A stretch of 64,000 bases of DNA from Paulownia fortunei (lineage: Eukaryota > Streptophyta > Magnoliopsida > Lamiales > Paulowniaceae), in contig CM033118.1 in the NCBI GenBank assembly GCA_019321725.1, positions 18,068,071-18,132,070 on the forward strand. Direction: 5' to 3'. Made by a program: the position numbers and the translations under genes. The notes below the pieces were generated by a model. That model saw nothing but the letters and a program-made list of their open reading frames with translations. It did not search any database and had not been told where the DNA came from. Positions 1 to 12,448 of the stretch are shown piece after piece (the stretch's first letter is position 1; every line of letters begins with the position of its first letter).

Positions 1-1623
1 TTCCCAAAAAAAGAACACTAAACATAGACTTAATTTGTCGGATTTAATCAAATCCAGACAAATCGTACTTGAGTAGGACACCATTGACAATGAATGCAGC
101 AGACAGAGACCTGCCCAAGTGGAAATGTGTCGTGCGCTAGAAATTTGGGCGCGCGCGCAGCTGGGTTTTCTCATTTAACAACTTTATTTGAGCCGAGACT
201 TCCTATGATTGATTATATGGGATTCAATAATTACATTTAACTTCGTCGTTATTTTAAAACATTAAGCAAATAACAATCTTTGATCAAAAAATAGTAATAA
301 ATAAGAGGTTTTCGTAAAAAATTCAAACCAAACATACGGTGGATGCCAACAATCAAGACTTTAAAAGAGGTGAAATGCAAATAAGCCATGATTTCTTAAT
401 CCTCCTTGAAAGTTGATACCATCTTATTTGGCCTCTCTAAATGGGATAGAATATTTAAGGTTAAAAGTCCAAAAATACTACAAGCATGTATTGGGTTCAA
501 ATTCCATTATTACGAGTAGAATCTGTAAAGGGATAAATACAGAGCTAGCTGCACCCTTGCCCATGTGTCCTGAGTTGGCTCAAGGGGGCCAAACAGTGAT
601 AGGCTAGGCCTAAGATGGATATGGGCTGCCTTAGAGCAACACTTGGGGAAAGATTCAGAGTTGTAGTGGAATAAGGAAACAAAAGATAAGTAGGCTATTT
701 TTTTTAATGCCACTGGTAATTATTTATTGATACTTTGGAGATATTAATGATTTTCCTGTATATTAAACATGATTTGAGTATTGAAGGGATCTTGTAAGCG
801 TCCCTTCAAATGATATGTTGTCTTGTAGAGTAGAAACTAGGAGTAGCAGGGTGGATTATTACCGAAAATTTAATGTAGATCTTTAGCTATCTAACAAGTT
901 GGAATTTGAAGAATGAACATGGACTTGAAGTAAGAAAAAAAAAAAAAAATCGAAGGGATTAAAGGTAAAATTTCAAGGTATTTGGTGCTGACAATTTGAT
1001 CGCATTAAAACTCGTGTGAGACATGATTAATGCTATAGTATGTCTTCGATTTTGAGGCCATGACAATGTCCGATGGTCTTTCCTTTAACTATATATGTTT
1101 GCCACCTTGGAGGATGCAAGGACAATAACACCCTACAGATTTCATGTTTAGGAAGGAAAGTGGGGTTTTGAAACTCTAAACGAACAAAAAGAAAGGGGTT
1201 TTGAAAGTTGAATTTTGCGATAAGATCGTAGAGAAATAACGACTTAAGTTGTTTCTAGTATCGTTATCAACTAGAAGCAATCGGGTATAATTTCAAACTT
1301 TATACCATTTATTAAGTATTGAAACGCATAGCTGATTCAAACGCGACAGGTTCTAGGATACTGAATTTTGCATGGGATGTATGTTCCGTAACTCTGTCCT
1401 TTCTTTATTTCAAGTTCTTAGTTGTTATGCTCTATTCTTAACAATTAAAACCAAACTTGTGCTACTCTTGAATACATTAACATCAACATTCACATAACTA
1501 GATACAAGACACAGCCTTCAACAGGTACTAATTATAAACCGATTTCATTTCCAGCTGCCTCAACAGTGGAATGGTTATTAATTTGTACATAGCAATAGGA
1601 AATGCTATATATGAAATCAAGCT
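1..1623. other. Intergenic flank downstream of the bHLH gene
   Basis: No convincing coding region is seen on either strand; the short open frames at 413-713 lack recognisable domains and composition. The only notable item is a short A-tract near 934-948. This stretch holds the 3' flank of the minus-strand bHLH gene that ends at 1624. Confidence 0.6.
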
Positions 1624-3057
1624 TTAGGAAATCAACTCCTGTATCCTCTCACATATTCTTGAAGTATCCACACCAAGCCTGGAAACTTTCACCTGCCATG
1701 AAATGAAGCAGACTTAGCATTTTACTTGAATCCAGAAAACATTCTTAACAACCTAAATTAAGCTGTGTAAACTCTTTATGATTAATACAAGATTCTGTCA
1801 AATTCCATGAACTTTTAGCGTAAATCCCGAATTTTTCTTTCCATGTTTGTGCCTAGGTAACAGAAAATCGTGCTTCAAATTGGTTGCTGATAATCACCTG
1901 AGCATGGAGAGTGTGGAAAATCTTGTCACCAATAGTGGAAAGGCTAACACTGACCACTTCAGCCCCTTCTTGTTCAAGTATGCTAATGACTTGATGCAGC
2001 ATGAAATTTTTTCGGAGCCCACTAATCAAAACCACCTCCAAACTCGAATTTAAGTCTCTTATTTTCAGAATTGGCAAGTTTGATCCACTCATAGTTACAG
2101 CATTGCTGGTAATATCAATCGTTGAATCGGTATTCATCAGTGCTTGTGTCTTCCTTCTCCTCAATTCTTCAATTCTTTCTCTTAAAAGCTTGATGTAACC
2201 AGCTGCCTGTTCAAGCTGATCTTGTTGTGACAAGAATTCCTGCATATGTGTAGTACAAGATAGATTGCAGAAGTAAGTACAAAAATCTTCTCTTTTTTGC
2301 ATTAAATTTGATACAAATTAAGTTCTATTACATAGTTAAGCATAAGAAAAAATTATTTATGAGTATTAATATATTTCTTTAAATCATCATAACTATGTAT
2401 GAGAATTCTTTATATTGTACACTCGATAATTGTGTAGTGATTAGTCATTTCGAATTATGATAGATTCGTGAAGATGCAACAATGGACATTGGCAATGAGG
2501 AACAGATGATGATGGCACCGACAATGGAAAAGAATATATATGTATTTGTGAAAAATTTACAAAAAACAAAGTTAAAAAGTTAACTTTGCTCATTACTACA
2601 CATAACTTAGATAGTAATTGTTTATATAATCTCGATTATTACTATAGAAAAATATCCTCCAAGATTATGTGTTGGAAGTTTCGTGGTCCAAATTACAATC
2701 TTGGAAGTTTGGTGATCCAAATTTAAGACGAATCAAGAATCCAAGACATAAACTAATGCATGTTTGTTTTCACAAAACCCTGTTAAAAATGGACATATAT
2801 ACTATTCCTAACTCCATTTTTCTATCTCATTGCATCACAAACTCGTGTATCTCTATCGTAAAACGAACACTATCGTGCACCCTAAACTCATATCACACAC
2901 CACAAAAAACACACACACATACCTTTGCTGGCTTGAAATGGTCAGCAGGGATGAGGGAAACCAGCTTGTAGCAAAGACCCTTCATCCGAATCCTTCGATT
3001 TTTCTCTATGGTCTTTCTCTCAAGTTTATTACCCGAACTCGACTCACCCCTCTTCAT
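1624..3057 (-). CDS. bHLH transcription factor (bHLH118/120/125/126-like group), 3 exons
   Basis: Likely a small nuclear DNA-binding protein of the plant bHLH family. Three exons read on the minus strand: 3057-2923, 2239-1898 and 1692-1624, all with GT-AG junctions and phase 0, giving 181 residues. Exon 1 begins MKRGESSSG and carries the basic region and helix 1 (LERKTIEKNRRIRMKG, about residues 12-27, then LCYKLVSLIP). Exon 2 opens with the second helix (QLEQAAGYIKLLRERIEEL) and continues into an ACT-like C-terminal part. Exon 3 adds about 22 residues and stops at 1624-1626. The basic region keeps the E-box-reading Glu but has Lys-Asn where many members have Arg-Gln/Arg. Group assignment rests on overall resemblance, and the target genes are unknown. 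No frame damage is seen. The ATG at 3055-3057 is the first in frame with the basic region. Confidence 0.85.
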
Positions 3058-3779
3058 GATCACCTAAACCAAATGACAGATTTGTTTTTCACAACAACAA
3101 GGCAAACCCGCCAAAGCTTGGAGGAATCTGATCATGAGAGTAAGTTCCCAAGTGTAATATCACAGCACAAACACGTTTATACAGTAGTATTTGTAATAAT
3201 AGCACCTTAATAATGGCACAATTTTCTCGCTCTGAAACTGATATTTCTGTATGTGAAAACAAGTATGCCTGTTTCAATTTTTATTTTTATTTTTTTCATG
3301 TGTGTTTGGACTATGAATACAGAAGAGAGGGATATATATGCTCATTATGTTTTTTTGGACTTTTTCAGACTTTTTTTTGGACTTTGTTTTTTTTTTTTTT
3401 GGGTGGGGGGTGATTTTCATCCTATATATTCATTAATGGACATCACTGTTTAAATAAGGGAAAAAGGGAAACTTTGTACAGTTCCAAGCCAGGACTGTCA
3501 TCGATGCCAAATAAAGTTAGGCAAGGAAACGGTAAAAGAGAGTTCATGGTGAAAAAGTTTTTTTTTTGTTTTGTTTTTTGGAGTGGGGGGTCTGCCTTAG
3601 GACAAACTTAAAAATACCTATGCAAAAACGTAGAATTACATGGAATTTTTCCAGTATATTTTTCTTAATAACCAGCCAATTAAAATGTTTTCATTAGCAT
3701 TTTCTTTTCCTTCCCTCACCAAAATCCTTGTACCAAATAGGATGTAAAAATAAGTTGTGTTTAAAATTACTTGTTAGTT
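3058..3779. other. 5' flank of the bHLH gene
   Basis: Presumed promoter side of the minus-strand bHLH gene. It holds T-rich and G-rich runs (about 3362-3410 and 3559-3590) and short AT-rich tracts that could serve as TATA elements, none certain. No coding region is supported. Confidence 0.4.
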
Positions 3780-6113
3780 AAGAAACAAATTAGAGCAATT
3801 GGTCTAAACATGCTACCAACTTGTAATTGAAGATCTTGGTTGTTTTTGCATAATTAATATATTGCATGTTATCGCTATTCACTAGTGTAATTTTGGCTAA
3901 ACCCAAACTGGTGATAGTCCACACAAAAAACATCTTAACTATGGATCTAATGGTAAGAAGGGCTTGAAAGATCAAAATGTTCTTGCCACTTAAAAGTAAT
4001 CTTAAACAAGACATGATTTGTTTGTTTTTAAGCTTGTCAAGTCACCCCTAGTTTCTGACTCGATTAATATTCGAATTGAATACAGCTAATAGCAACTACA
4101 TGGCATCTTTCGATTGCACAATATGTATATATACATGATCATCTCTATAAATACGCATATTTATCACTTTGCACTTTAAATTTAAAAACGACTAACATTA
4201 TCTAACTTGATCGTTAAAAAAATTCCATTAATATCTATACAAGTAATATAATCGATTTTTGTAATTTCAGATTAAATTCCATAAAAAAAAATCGATTCCA
4301 CGAAGTACGACCACTTTAACTAATCAAAAACAACCCCAAAAACAACTTGGATCAAAAAGCAATCAAATAGTAAGTATGTTTATATGTACTAGTGGTTGGT
4401 AATTTGTATTTTAGTATTGGAATAGTGTGTTTGATACATTTATCATTACTAAAAGTACTTTTATCTTTTAAAATGACTTGTGACTTGAATAGAAAAGACC
4501 TAACCCTATGCATTTAATGCACCATGTACTTGGCAAGTGGTTCAAATTTTCAAGTGATATCAAATATTAAATATAAGAAGAATCAACATTGGAAAATTCG
4601 TACTTACCAGTATTTTCACTGAGTAATTCTTAAAAGATTTTAAATTTAAAAGGTTTAAAATAATTATTATCATCTTGTGTATACAGTGGATTCATAGATC
4701 CCAGTACATAAATGACTATAATTTTTTATTCTAAAAATGATTGAAATTTATACAAATAAATGTGGATTCATATACCAAATCAATATTAAAACTTATATTA
4801 TTAACAATTATGAACTTTTGGCGTGGAACAACCAAATAAAAGTAATCTTCTTACACCCAGAATTCCGTTGTGTTCATTTTACATGGGATCAAAGGTAAAC
4901 AAAAGGAACTTTGCTCTATTTAGTACTTTTTCAAAACTTCTGACCGTACAATGGAAATTTAGGTCTCATATTTTTGGTCAAACCGTACAATGTCCTCATT
5001 TTCTTTAAGTGTACAATTATTATTTGTTGAAAAAACTACCGTCTTATACCAATTTTCAATCTTCAAAAGTTCCTTTTTTTTAATTTTTGTCTATAAAAAA
5101 TTTTGTTGTATTTTTGTAATTCTAATCTAATTAAAATAATTATTGAATATCATTTTTATGGTGTCTTTCTATCTTATGTTAAATTGCTAAAAACTTTCAA
5201 CAACTATTAATGCATTCTTTCAAAAAAAAAAACAGTAATCACTCATTTAATTTACCAAAAAATACAAAATTCCCCTTTCGACGAAGAAACTATCCCTCAA
5301 AACACTAGAAAAATCATAAAATAAATCAAATTAAGAACCCAACTTTTGAAATACTTATCTAACTTGTTTTTGACAGCCTCATACTCAAACAATTTATTTA
5401 TTTACTTTTTATTGATAAATGCTTATAACGGTTTTAACAAGTACTTAACTCTAAGAACAACAAGCAATATTGGTCAAAATACAATAATAACATGTAACTT
5501 GGTTGCTTTTGTATAATTAATAACGAATATTACTAAGATACCTTAATTTTTTGTAAAAACAAACTCGTGATAGTCGAAATGAAAACATATTAGCAAATCA
5601 ATAAATATATATAATCACATATTTATATTTACTTTGTGATTGGTCACTTTTATCTTAAACGATTTGTTTAGTACATATTTCATTATTATTAAATGTAATT
5701 TTAGCATTTGACTTCTGATGATAGAAAAAACATGTACAGTACATATTTGAGGTTATGCTTAACACTTTTCATGTTCAAGTGGCCCAAAATTTTCAAGTGA
5801 ACACCAATATTGAATATGACAAGCGTCAAGAAAGGTATACAAAAGTCTAGTTGAATGGTTTTTCACTCGTTCTAAATAAATATTTCATTTGCTAATAAAC
5901 AGATCTGTATATGGACCGAGTCTTATGATTTTTGGTATTTTTTGTAAATTCATATTTAGGCTTATATTGCTGGTTGGACCTCAATGTCCTCACACTTTTT
6001 AGTTTCTTTAACTATTTGGTCAGTCAATTACTATTTTTGTAGGAAAAATTTCCCTCTTTTATACTAACTTTTTCAATCTTCAAATTTTTTATTTTTCAAA
6101 TTTCTGTGTGTAT

Positions 6114-6440
6114 TATAACTATTTTATATCTTCCAAAAATTCTTATCTCAATATTTAATTAAAATATTTTTTTTTTAATAACTATTTTATATCTTCCAAA
6201 AATTCTTATCTAATATCTCAATATTTAATTAAAATATTTTTTTTTTAAATAACTATTTTATATCTTCCAAAAATTCTTATCTAATATCTCAATATTTAAT
6301 TAAAATATTATTATTTTTTTAATAACTATTTTATATCTTCCAAAAATTCTTATCTAACATCTCAATATTTAATTAAAATATTATTTTTTTAAATAACTAT
6401 TTTATATCTTCCAAAAATTCTTATCTAATATCTCAAAGAG
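6114..6440. repeat. Tandem repeat, about 63-73 bp unit, 5 copies
   Basis: The unit begins 'ataactattttatatcttc' and recurs at about 6115, 6178, 6248, 6320 and 6394. Copies differ mainly in the length of a T-run and in a short 'taatatc' insertion. Noncoding, very AT-rich. Confidence 0.9.
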
Positions 6441-6775
6441 TATTGCAATGGTATCTTTCAATATAAGAACATATTTTTAACAACTACTGACTTTCTTTCA
6501 ATTTTTATAGTAAATTACTCAAACTATTGATAAAAATAAATTATCCCTGTTCAAGAAAGAAATATGAAATATGAGTCTGAATGCTAGGTCTGAACACAAA
6601 TTTAATTCAAAATACCATCTTCTCAACTTTTTTATATTGAATTCAAAAATAATATAGTTTTATTTTGAGACAAACAGAATTTTTTTTACCTAATTTACTG
6701 TATTGGTAAATTAATAAGTGCTATTTGAGTTATCTATTATTATTTTTTTCTCTTTAATTTTTGAAAGTAGGGTTG

Positions 6776-7012
6776 AAAGCTATGTGAGAATATCCAACCA
6801 TGGTTAAATTCTATCATTATGATAAGCCTATGATACAAATTCGTTATATTCTGAATGATTGACACACCATCCATAATGGAGAGGATAATGTCTCAATCAT
6901 CCAATCAATAAAAGCTATGTGAGAATATCCAACCATGGTTAAATTATATAATTACGATAGTTCATGATGCAAATTTATTATATTTTTGGATGATTGACAC
7001 ATAACCCATAAT
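6776..7012. repeat. Two-copy tandem repeat, about 135 bp
   Basis: The block starting 'aaagctatgtgagaatatcc' at 6776 recurs at 6911 with scattered substitutions through 'gattgacaca'. Noncoding. Confidence 0.85.
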
Positions 7013-8079
7013 GGGTAAAAAATTCTATTCGAGTGTAATTGATCTCTTCCTTACACTTTGGTGTAAAATTCATAAATGTTCCCAGTGTTATATTGAAATT
7101 ATCAAAAAAAAAAAATGTGTTACAAAATAGTCAAAAAATATTATGTGTTTATTATAAACTTTGTATAAAGTCTCATCTCTTAACTGAATTAGAGTCTTTG
7201 AATTAAACAAAGAAAATCCTAAAAATTAAAGAAATTACAACCCCCCCCCCCCCCCCAACAAAAACACACACAAGACCAATTCCCCACACGCCCCACCCCA
7301 CAAAACCCCAGCCCCAGAACCAGCACCCCTCACTGCCAAGACCCAATCCCTGCACCGGCAACACCGTCTCCACCCCAACCCTATAAATTCCGCCCTAGCA
7401 CGAATGCTCCCAACCCATACCTCCCCAACCAATTTTTTTTTTTTTTAAAGAAATTGAGTAAAATATGGACATTGATTCAAATGAGATCAACGGGTGGAAT
7501 TTTTTTGTTAAAATTGGATAAAAATAGTAATTGAAAAATCTAACTGTCCATAAAATTTATATATGATTTATGATCATCGAATTTTATATGAAAGCCAACA
7601 ATTGAGATTTTCATTTTATAAATACAACGGATATATATTTGAGGATAAAATTTTACAACGTCAAAGTATTTTAATAGTTGTGGGATGTGAACTGAGTTTT
7701 CAATAATGTAAGGGTTTTTTTTGCCTCTTTTCTAATTATAGGTGGATTTTTGCAACTTCAACAAAGTATATTTAGCTTATGTTTTGTTATATAGAAATCC
7801 CAACCCACACACAACCACTTTAAACTTGGTAAGTGTGGATTTATTTGGCTACTATCTAAATGGGATGTGGCACACTAATATTTTTATAACACTATCATAT
7901 TTTTATTTAATAATTCTCAACCTCATTTGACATTAAATTTCATCAATATTATACCGCATGAGAAGAGTCAATATCAATATTCATCTGGTTATATATTTGG
8001 GATGAAAAATTTCATGTCATCCACTTAAAAAATGACCCTTTTGTGTTTATGATATAAAATACTAACGTGCGTCTAAAAT
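7013..8079. other. Noncoding AT-rich stretch with a C-tract
   Basis: A run of 16 C lies at 7241-7256 followed by C/A-rich low-complexity DNA to about 7430. The open frame seen on the minus strand there is a by-product of that composition. No gene is supported. Confidence 0.5.
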
Positions 8080-9020
8080 TTTTAACAAGTGCTTAACTTT
8101 AAGAAGAAAAAGAAATTGGTCAAAACATTATAATAGCATGTAAATGAAGATCTTTAACAATAAAAGATGCTTCTTCTATAATCTTGACCAAAAACAAACT
8201 CATTATAGTTTAAAGAAAACATTTTAACAAACTCAAAAAAATCATAGAGTAAATACAATTATATTTATTTGTGATTCGTAACTTGTATCTTAGTATTACA
8301 TATTCCATTCTTTTTAATTGTACTTTTAGCATTAAAATGATTTGGGATTTGAATAGAAAAAAAGAATTTATTTGAGTTCCTATCTAGAAGTATCGTAAAA
8401 AGCTAGCACTATTAAAATACTTCGAATCCTTATAATAAAGACCAAGTCCAAAACTTATATATTTCCACCACAAACTTGTCAAGTGATCCAAAATTTTCAA
8501 AATAGAAATCAATAATCAACATAATTCTTTCCAAACATAGATGCTTTAATTATGTTAAAACCATGATGTCGCATCAATAATAAAATCCATCAAATAATGG
8601 TAAATCATCATCGTGATCATTTAGTATTGGGAACACTTGTAAAAGTATCTTTCGTGTCCACATATATAATTCAATATGATTTGATGTTGGGAGTCAATGG
8701 TATCAAAGGCGAACAAAAGATATGTTGCTTTGTTGAATAACTTTTGACAGGGATGCATGTACATGCATTTTAAAGGTGGTGAGACCCTCAAAGTAATGCT
8801 TGGTTTAGCTTTGATTAGGGAAATATTTTTTATTATAAATATCGTGTTTGTTAAGATCTCTTTGATGTTTTTTTAATGAATTATATTATAATTTTTTAAT
8901 ATAAAAAGAAGATGATATATATTTATAATAATAATAATAATTGAATAATATAATAGTGTTGATGTATATATATCTCCATTTTATTTAGGGAAAGATTTGT
9001 CAAGAGCATTGATACGATAT

Positions 9021-9429
9021 TACTTCGATTTCTTTATTCTTAAATTGGATGTCGCCAACAAAGTGAGTCATTATCTACGTCGCAACAAGTTATTAGGGAT
9101 GTCGACGTTATTTCGACGAAAATTCGCTGACATTCAAGTTAAAATTAAAGAAAAAAAAATAATCTAAAAGCAAATGACTTAAATTCATAAAATTTAAATA
9201 AATTGCGTATTTTAAAAAAGTAAAAGAATGAGGTATTTATAATATTATGAAAAATGGACATTATCTAGCGTTAGATGGGGTATGGACCATATTGGCCCTA
9301 TGGACCTATTGGAATGAACCATCTTATTGAATTATTTTTAATTATTATTATAATTTTTTTTTTGTATTGTATTGTTGGACAATGTCTTATCAAATATTTT
9401 CATTTGAATATTCTAGAAGAATAAAAACC
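9021..9429. other. Noncoding spacer
   Basis: AT-rich DNA between the segmental copies and the next tandem array. No coding region or clear repeat was recognised. Confidence 0.4.
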
Positions 9430-10062
9430 AACCTCAGTGTACTAACATTGTTTTTTTTTTTAACTATTTGGTCAGTCAACTGTTATTTTAATCTCCATTT
9501 TTTGTAATCATTAGAGCACATAATTGGTGTTATATTTTTTTTTCATATTGTATTATTGAATCATGTCTCATCCAATATTTCAACCTCATTGTACTAACAA
9601 TGGGTTTTTTTTTTTTTCACTATTTGGTCAGTCAACTGTTATTTTAATCTCCATTTTTTGTAATCATTAGAGCACTTAATTGGTGTTATAATTTTTTTTA
9701 ATATTATATTATTAAATCATGACTCATCAAATATTTTCATTCGAATAAAAACCAACCTCATTGTCCTAACATTGGCTTCTTTGTTTTTTTTCACTACTTG
9801 GTCAGTCAACTGTTATTTTAATCTCCATCTTTTGTAATCATTATAGCACTTAATTGGTGTTATAATTTTTTTTAATATTATATTATGGAATCATGTCTCA
9901 TCAAATATTTTCATTCAAATGAATAAAAATTATTCTAGAAGAATAAAAACCAACCTTATTGTCCTAATATTGTTTTTTTTTTTTGTCAATATTTGGTCAG
10001 TCAACTGTTATTTTAATCTCCATTTTTTGTAATCATTAGAGCACTTAATTGGTGTCTCTGTA
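9430..10062. repeat. Tandem repeat, about 160-190 bp unit, 4 copies
   Basis: The core 'tttggtcagtcaactgttat' followed by 'tttaatctccattttttg' and 'taatcattagagcac' recurs at about 9468, 9625, 9799 and 9992. Intervening parts carry 'tcatgtctcatcaaatatt' and 'aaaaccaacctca'. The same core occurs once, diverged, near 6010, linking this array to the segmental copies at 3.8-9 kb. Confidence 0.9.
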
Positions 10063-10305
10063 TTAGTGTATATCCCACGCTTTGATATTATTAGTAATAG
10101 GAATCTTCCACTTTATTAATCTCGGCAAGTCAAGTTTAAATAGCACGACAACCGCTGAATATCCGCATTTTAATTGGAAATGAATTCAAGATTTAAATCA
10201 AAACAGATATCTATTTAGAAAAAAATAAAATCGTGACAGATTATATGCACGTTTGATAAAACTTGAACTTACCCTTAATTAATTTAAAATTCCCAATTTT
10301 ATATT

Positions 10306-11160
10306 TTCAACAAGAACTCAAAAACAATTTCAGTGTTCTCGCAAAAAATAAGAAGAAGATTTAAATGTGACAATATAAGAAAAATTGTGAGCTATGTCTT
10401 ATTTTAGTTCTAAGATAGATAATTTTTACTATAGAGATTTTATCAGTGCCATATTATTATTTTTAAATTTTTATAATAGTTGGATGATGTAAATATATAT
10501 ATATATATATTATATATATATATATATATATTGTTGATAAGATGATTTAAATATGTATAAAGATAAAAGTTTTATCTTTTCCACAAGAACTCAAAATTTG
10601 TTTGGAATTAATTCGGTTTTAATTTTAGTGTTTTTGATAAAAAAATATTGAGAATATATATTGAGAAATTGTGAGGCATATTACGTTTTAGTTCTAAGGG
10701 TGATAGTTTCTACTATAAATGTCATGTCTTGTTAAATTTTATCAAGTTAGTAATATCACATCATTATTTTATATTATTATATATTATTTTTAAATTATTA
10801 TAATAGTTGGATGATGTAAATATATATATATATATATATATTGTTGATCAGATGATTTTAATATGTATAAAAATTAAAGTTCTATCTTTTTGACAAGAAC
10901 TCAAAATTTATTTGGAATTAGTTCGATTTTAATTTTAGTGTTTCTGATAAAAAAATATTGAGAATATATATTGAGAAATTGTGAGGTATGTTAAGTTTTA
11001 GTTTTAAGGGTGATAGTTTCTACCATAAATGTCATGTCTTGTTAGATTTTATCAAGTCGGTAATATCACATCATTATCTTATATTATTATATATTATTTT
11101 AAAATTATTATAATAATTTAATGATATAAATATATATTTTTTATAAGATGATTTGAATAT
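10306..11160. repeat. Tandem repeat, about 300 bp unit, 3 copies, with AT microsatellites
   Basis: Blocks such as 'caagaactcaaaa', 'aaaaaatattgagaatata', 'gaaattgtgagg' and 'atatcacatcattat' recur with a period of about 300 bp (near 10310, 10583 and 10892). Each copy has a pure AT run in the same place (10494-10531, 10820-10842 and a shorter one near 11130). Noncoding. Confidence 0.85.
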
Positions 11161-12448
11161 GTATAAATATCTATCTATATATATAATAGTGATTAAAGTT
11201 TTTTTATAGTATTTCGTTGAGGGATGAAAATATATTTTGAAGGATTCAATGTTTGAAAATTCGATTCTACTTTTCGAAACCACTAAATTTACTGGAATTA
11301 AAATCGGATTAAAATCAAACAATATCATAATTATTGGGTTTGTGTAAACACAAAATATTTAAAAATACTTGACAAGGCCCAACATTTGACCATTTCTTTA
11401 AAAATTCCCAATAAGTCTATTTCATCAACTTGGGTTTGTCTTTTCCATAAAGAAACACAGGTGGTTGGAGAGAAGGCTCGTTTTTCCTTCCAAACTCCTT
11501 TGTCAAATCAGCCTAATACTCCAAAATGCCTTCAAATTCTTTCATGTATCAAGACAAAAATAATACTTTCATTTAGTTTTCAATCAAACTCATTGAAAAA
11601 TTTAATTTCTGGAGATGTTCCTAATATCCGTACATTGAAATTTCTGAATTTGATAAGTTTTAGTGAAATGATATTATTGATATTTATTATCAGGATCATC
11701 CTATAATCGAAAAAACGTAACTAGTCGAGAATTAATCAATTTAAATGATGATGTTTATAGGGCATAGTCACCTTATGTTCGATTATCACTTAGTAAGATA
11801 TTTTGTGATGCCAAAATTTTATAAAAATAAAATTACGTTTCTACTGACTATTTTAGCTTTTGATCTAGTGGTAAATAATTTATGGTAACAGATCTAATAT
11901 TAATTCAATAAATATTCAGATAACAAACTCGACATCAAATTGAAAGAAACTAATATGAAATTAAACAAAATTCTAAACTTGTGGTAAGACTTGAATTCAG
12001 ATCTTATAATTGGGAAGTTCCCAGCCTCGATCCTTATTTTAATTAAGAAAAAAAAAATCAGCAATTTCATCAAAATAATTGTTAGGCCTCGCTCTTCGAA
12101 AAAAATTAAGAGAACTACTCTATGAAATATATATATCCCAAAATTAAAATTTGAGTGTTTACTCTTGATTGTTGATCGAAATGTTAGTACAATTGCAGGA
12201 TTTTATTTCAGTATAATTAATCGAAACCGAAAATTACTAAAAGCAAAGTCCATAACAATACATCAAAGGATATATCCAATGGAATATATATATATATTAG
12301 GAAACTCTGATAAATTATACTTTTAATCCGTAGAATTCATAATTTAGAGTTTTAGAATTTCAATTCTACTATTTCAGCAAACGCTAAATAAAATAACGCA
12401 TAAAGAAAATAATTTACAAATGGATACATAAAAAAAATAAAATGGCAT
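11161..12448. other. Noncoding AT-rich stretch
   Basis: The open frame at 11386-11706 has no recognisable domain and no supporting splice context. No gene, RNA or clear mobile element was identified. Confidence 0.4.

Larger units (their letters stand above)
3780..9020. repeat. Degenerate segmental tandem copies, three units
   Basis: Three diverged direct copies share the same order of landmarks. Landmark 1, an 'attggtc(t/a)aaac' block with 'tgtaattgaagatct' nearby, occurs at about 3796-3870, 5465-5525 and 8108-8165. Landmark 2, a block around 'ttgtatcttagtatt' and 'tgacttgaatagaaa', occurs at about 4384-4500, 5620-5730 and 8260-8365. Landmark 3, 'caatgtcctca' followed by 'ttttcaatcttcaaa', occurs at about 4988-5065 and 5980-6083. 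Spacing differs between copies, so later insertions and losses have occurred. No protein-coding potential was found. Confidence 0.5.

Noticed and set aside
7235..7432. Minus-strand Gly/Val-rich open frame
   Set aside because: Produced by the C-tract and C/A-rich low-complexity DNA; no start context or domain.
9430..10062. Regularly spaced repeats considered as a CRISPR array
   Set aside because: The units are long, AT-rich, imperfect and tandem, in a plant genome; there are no short conserved repeats with unique spacers.
11386..11706. 106-codon plus-strand frame in the repeat-rich region
   Set aside because: No recognisable domain, no splice context, composition like the surrounding noncoding DNA.
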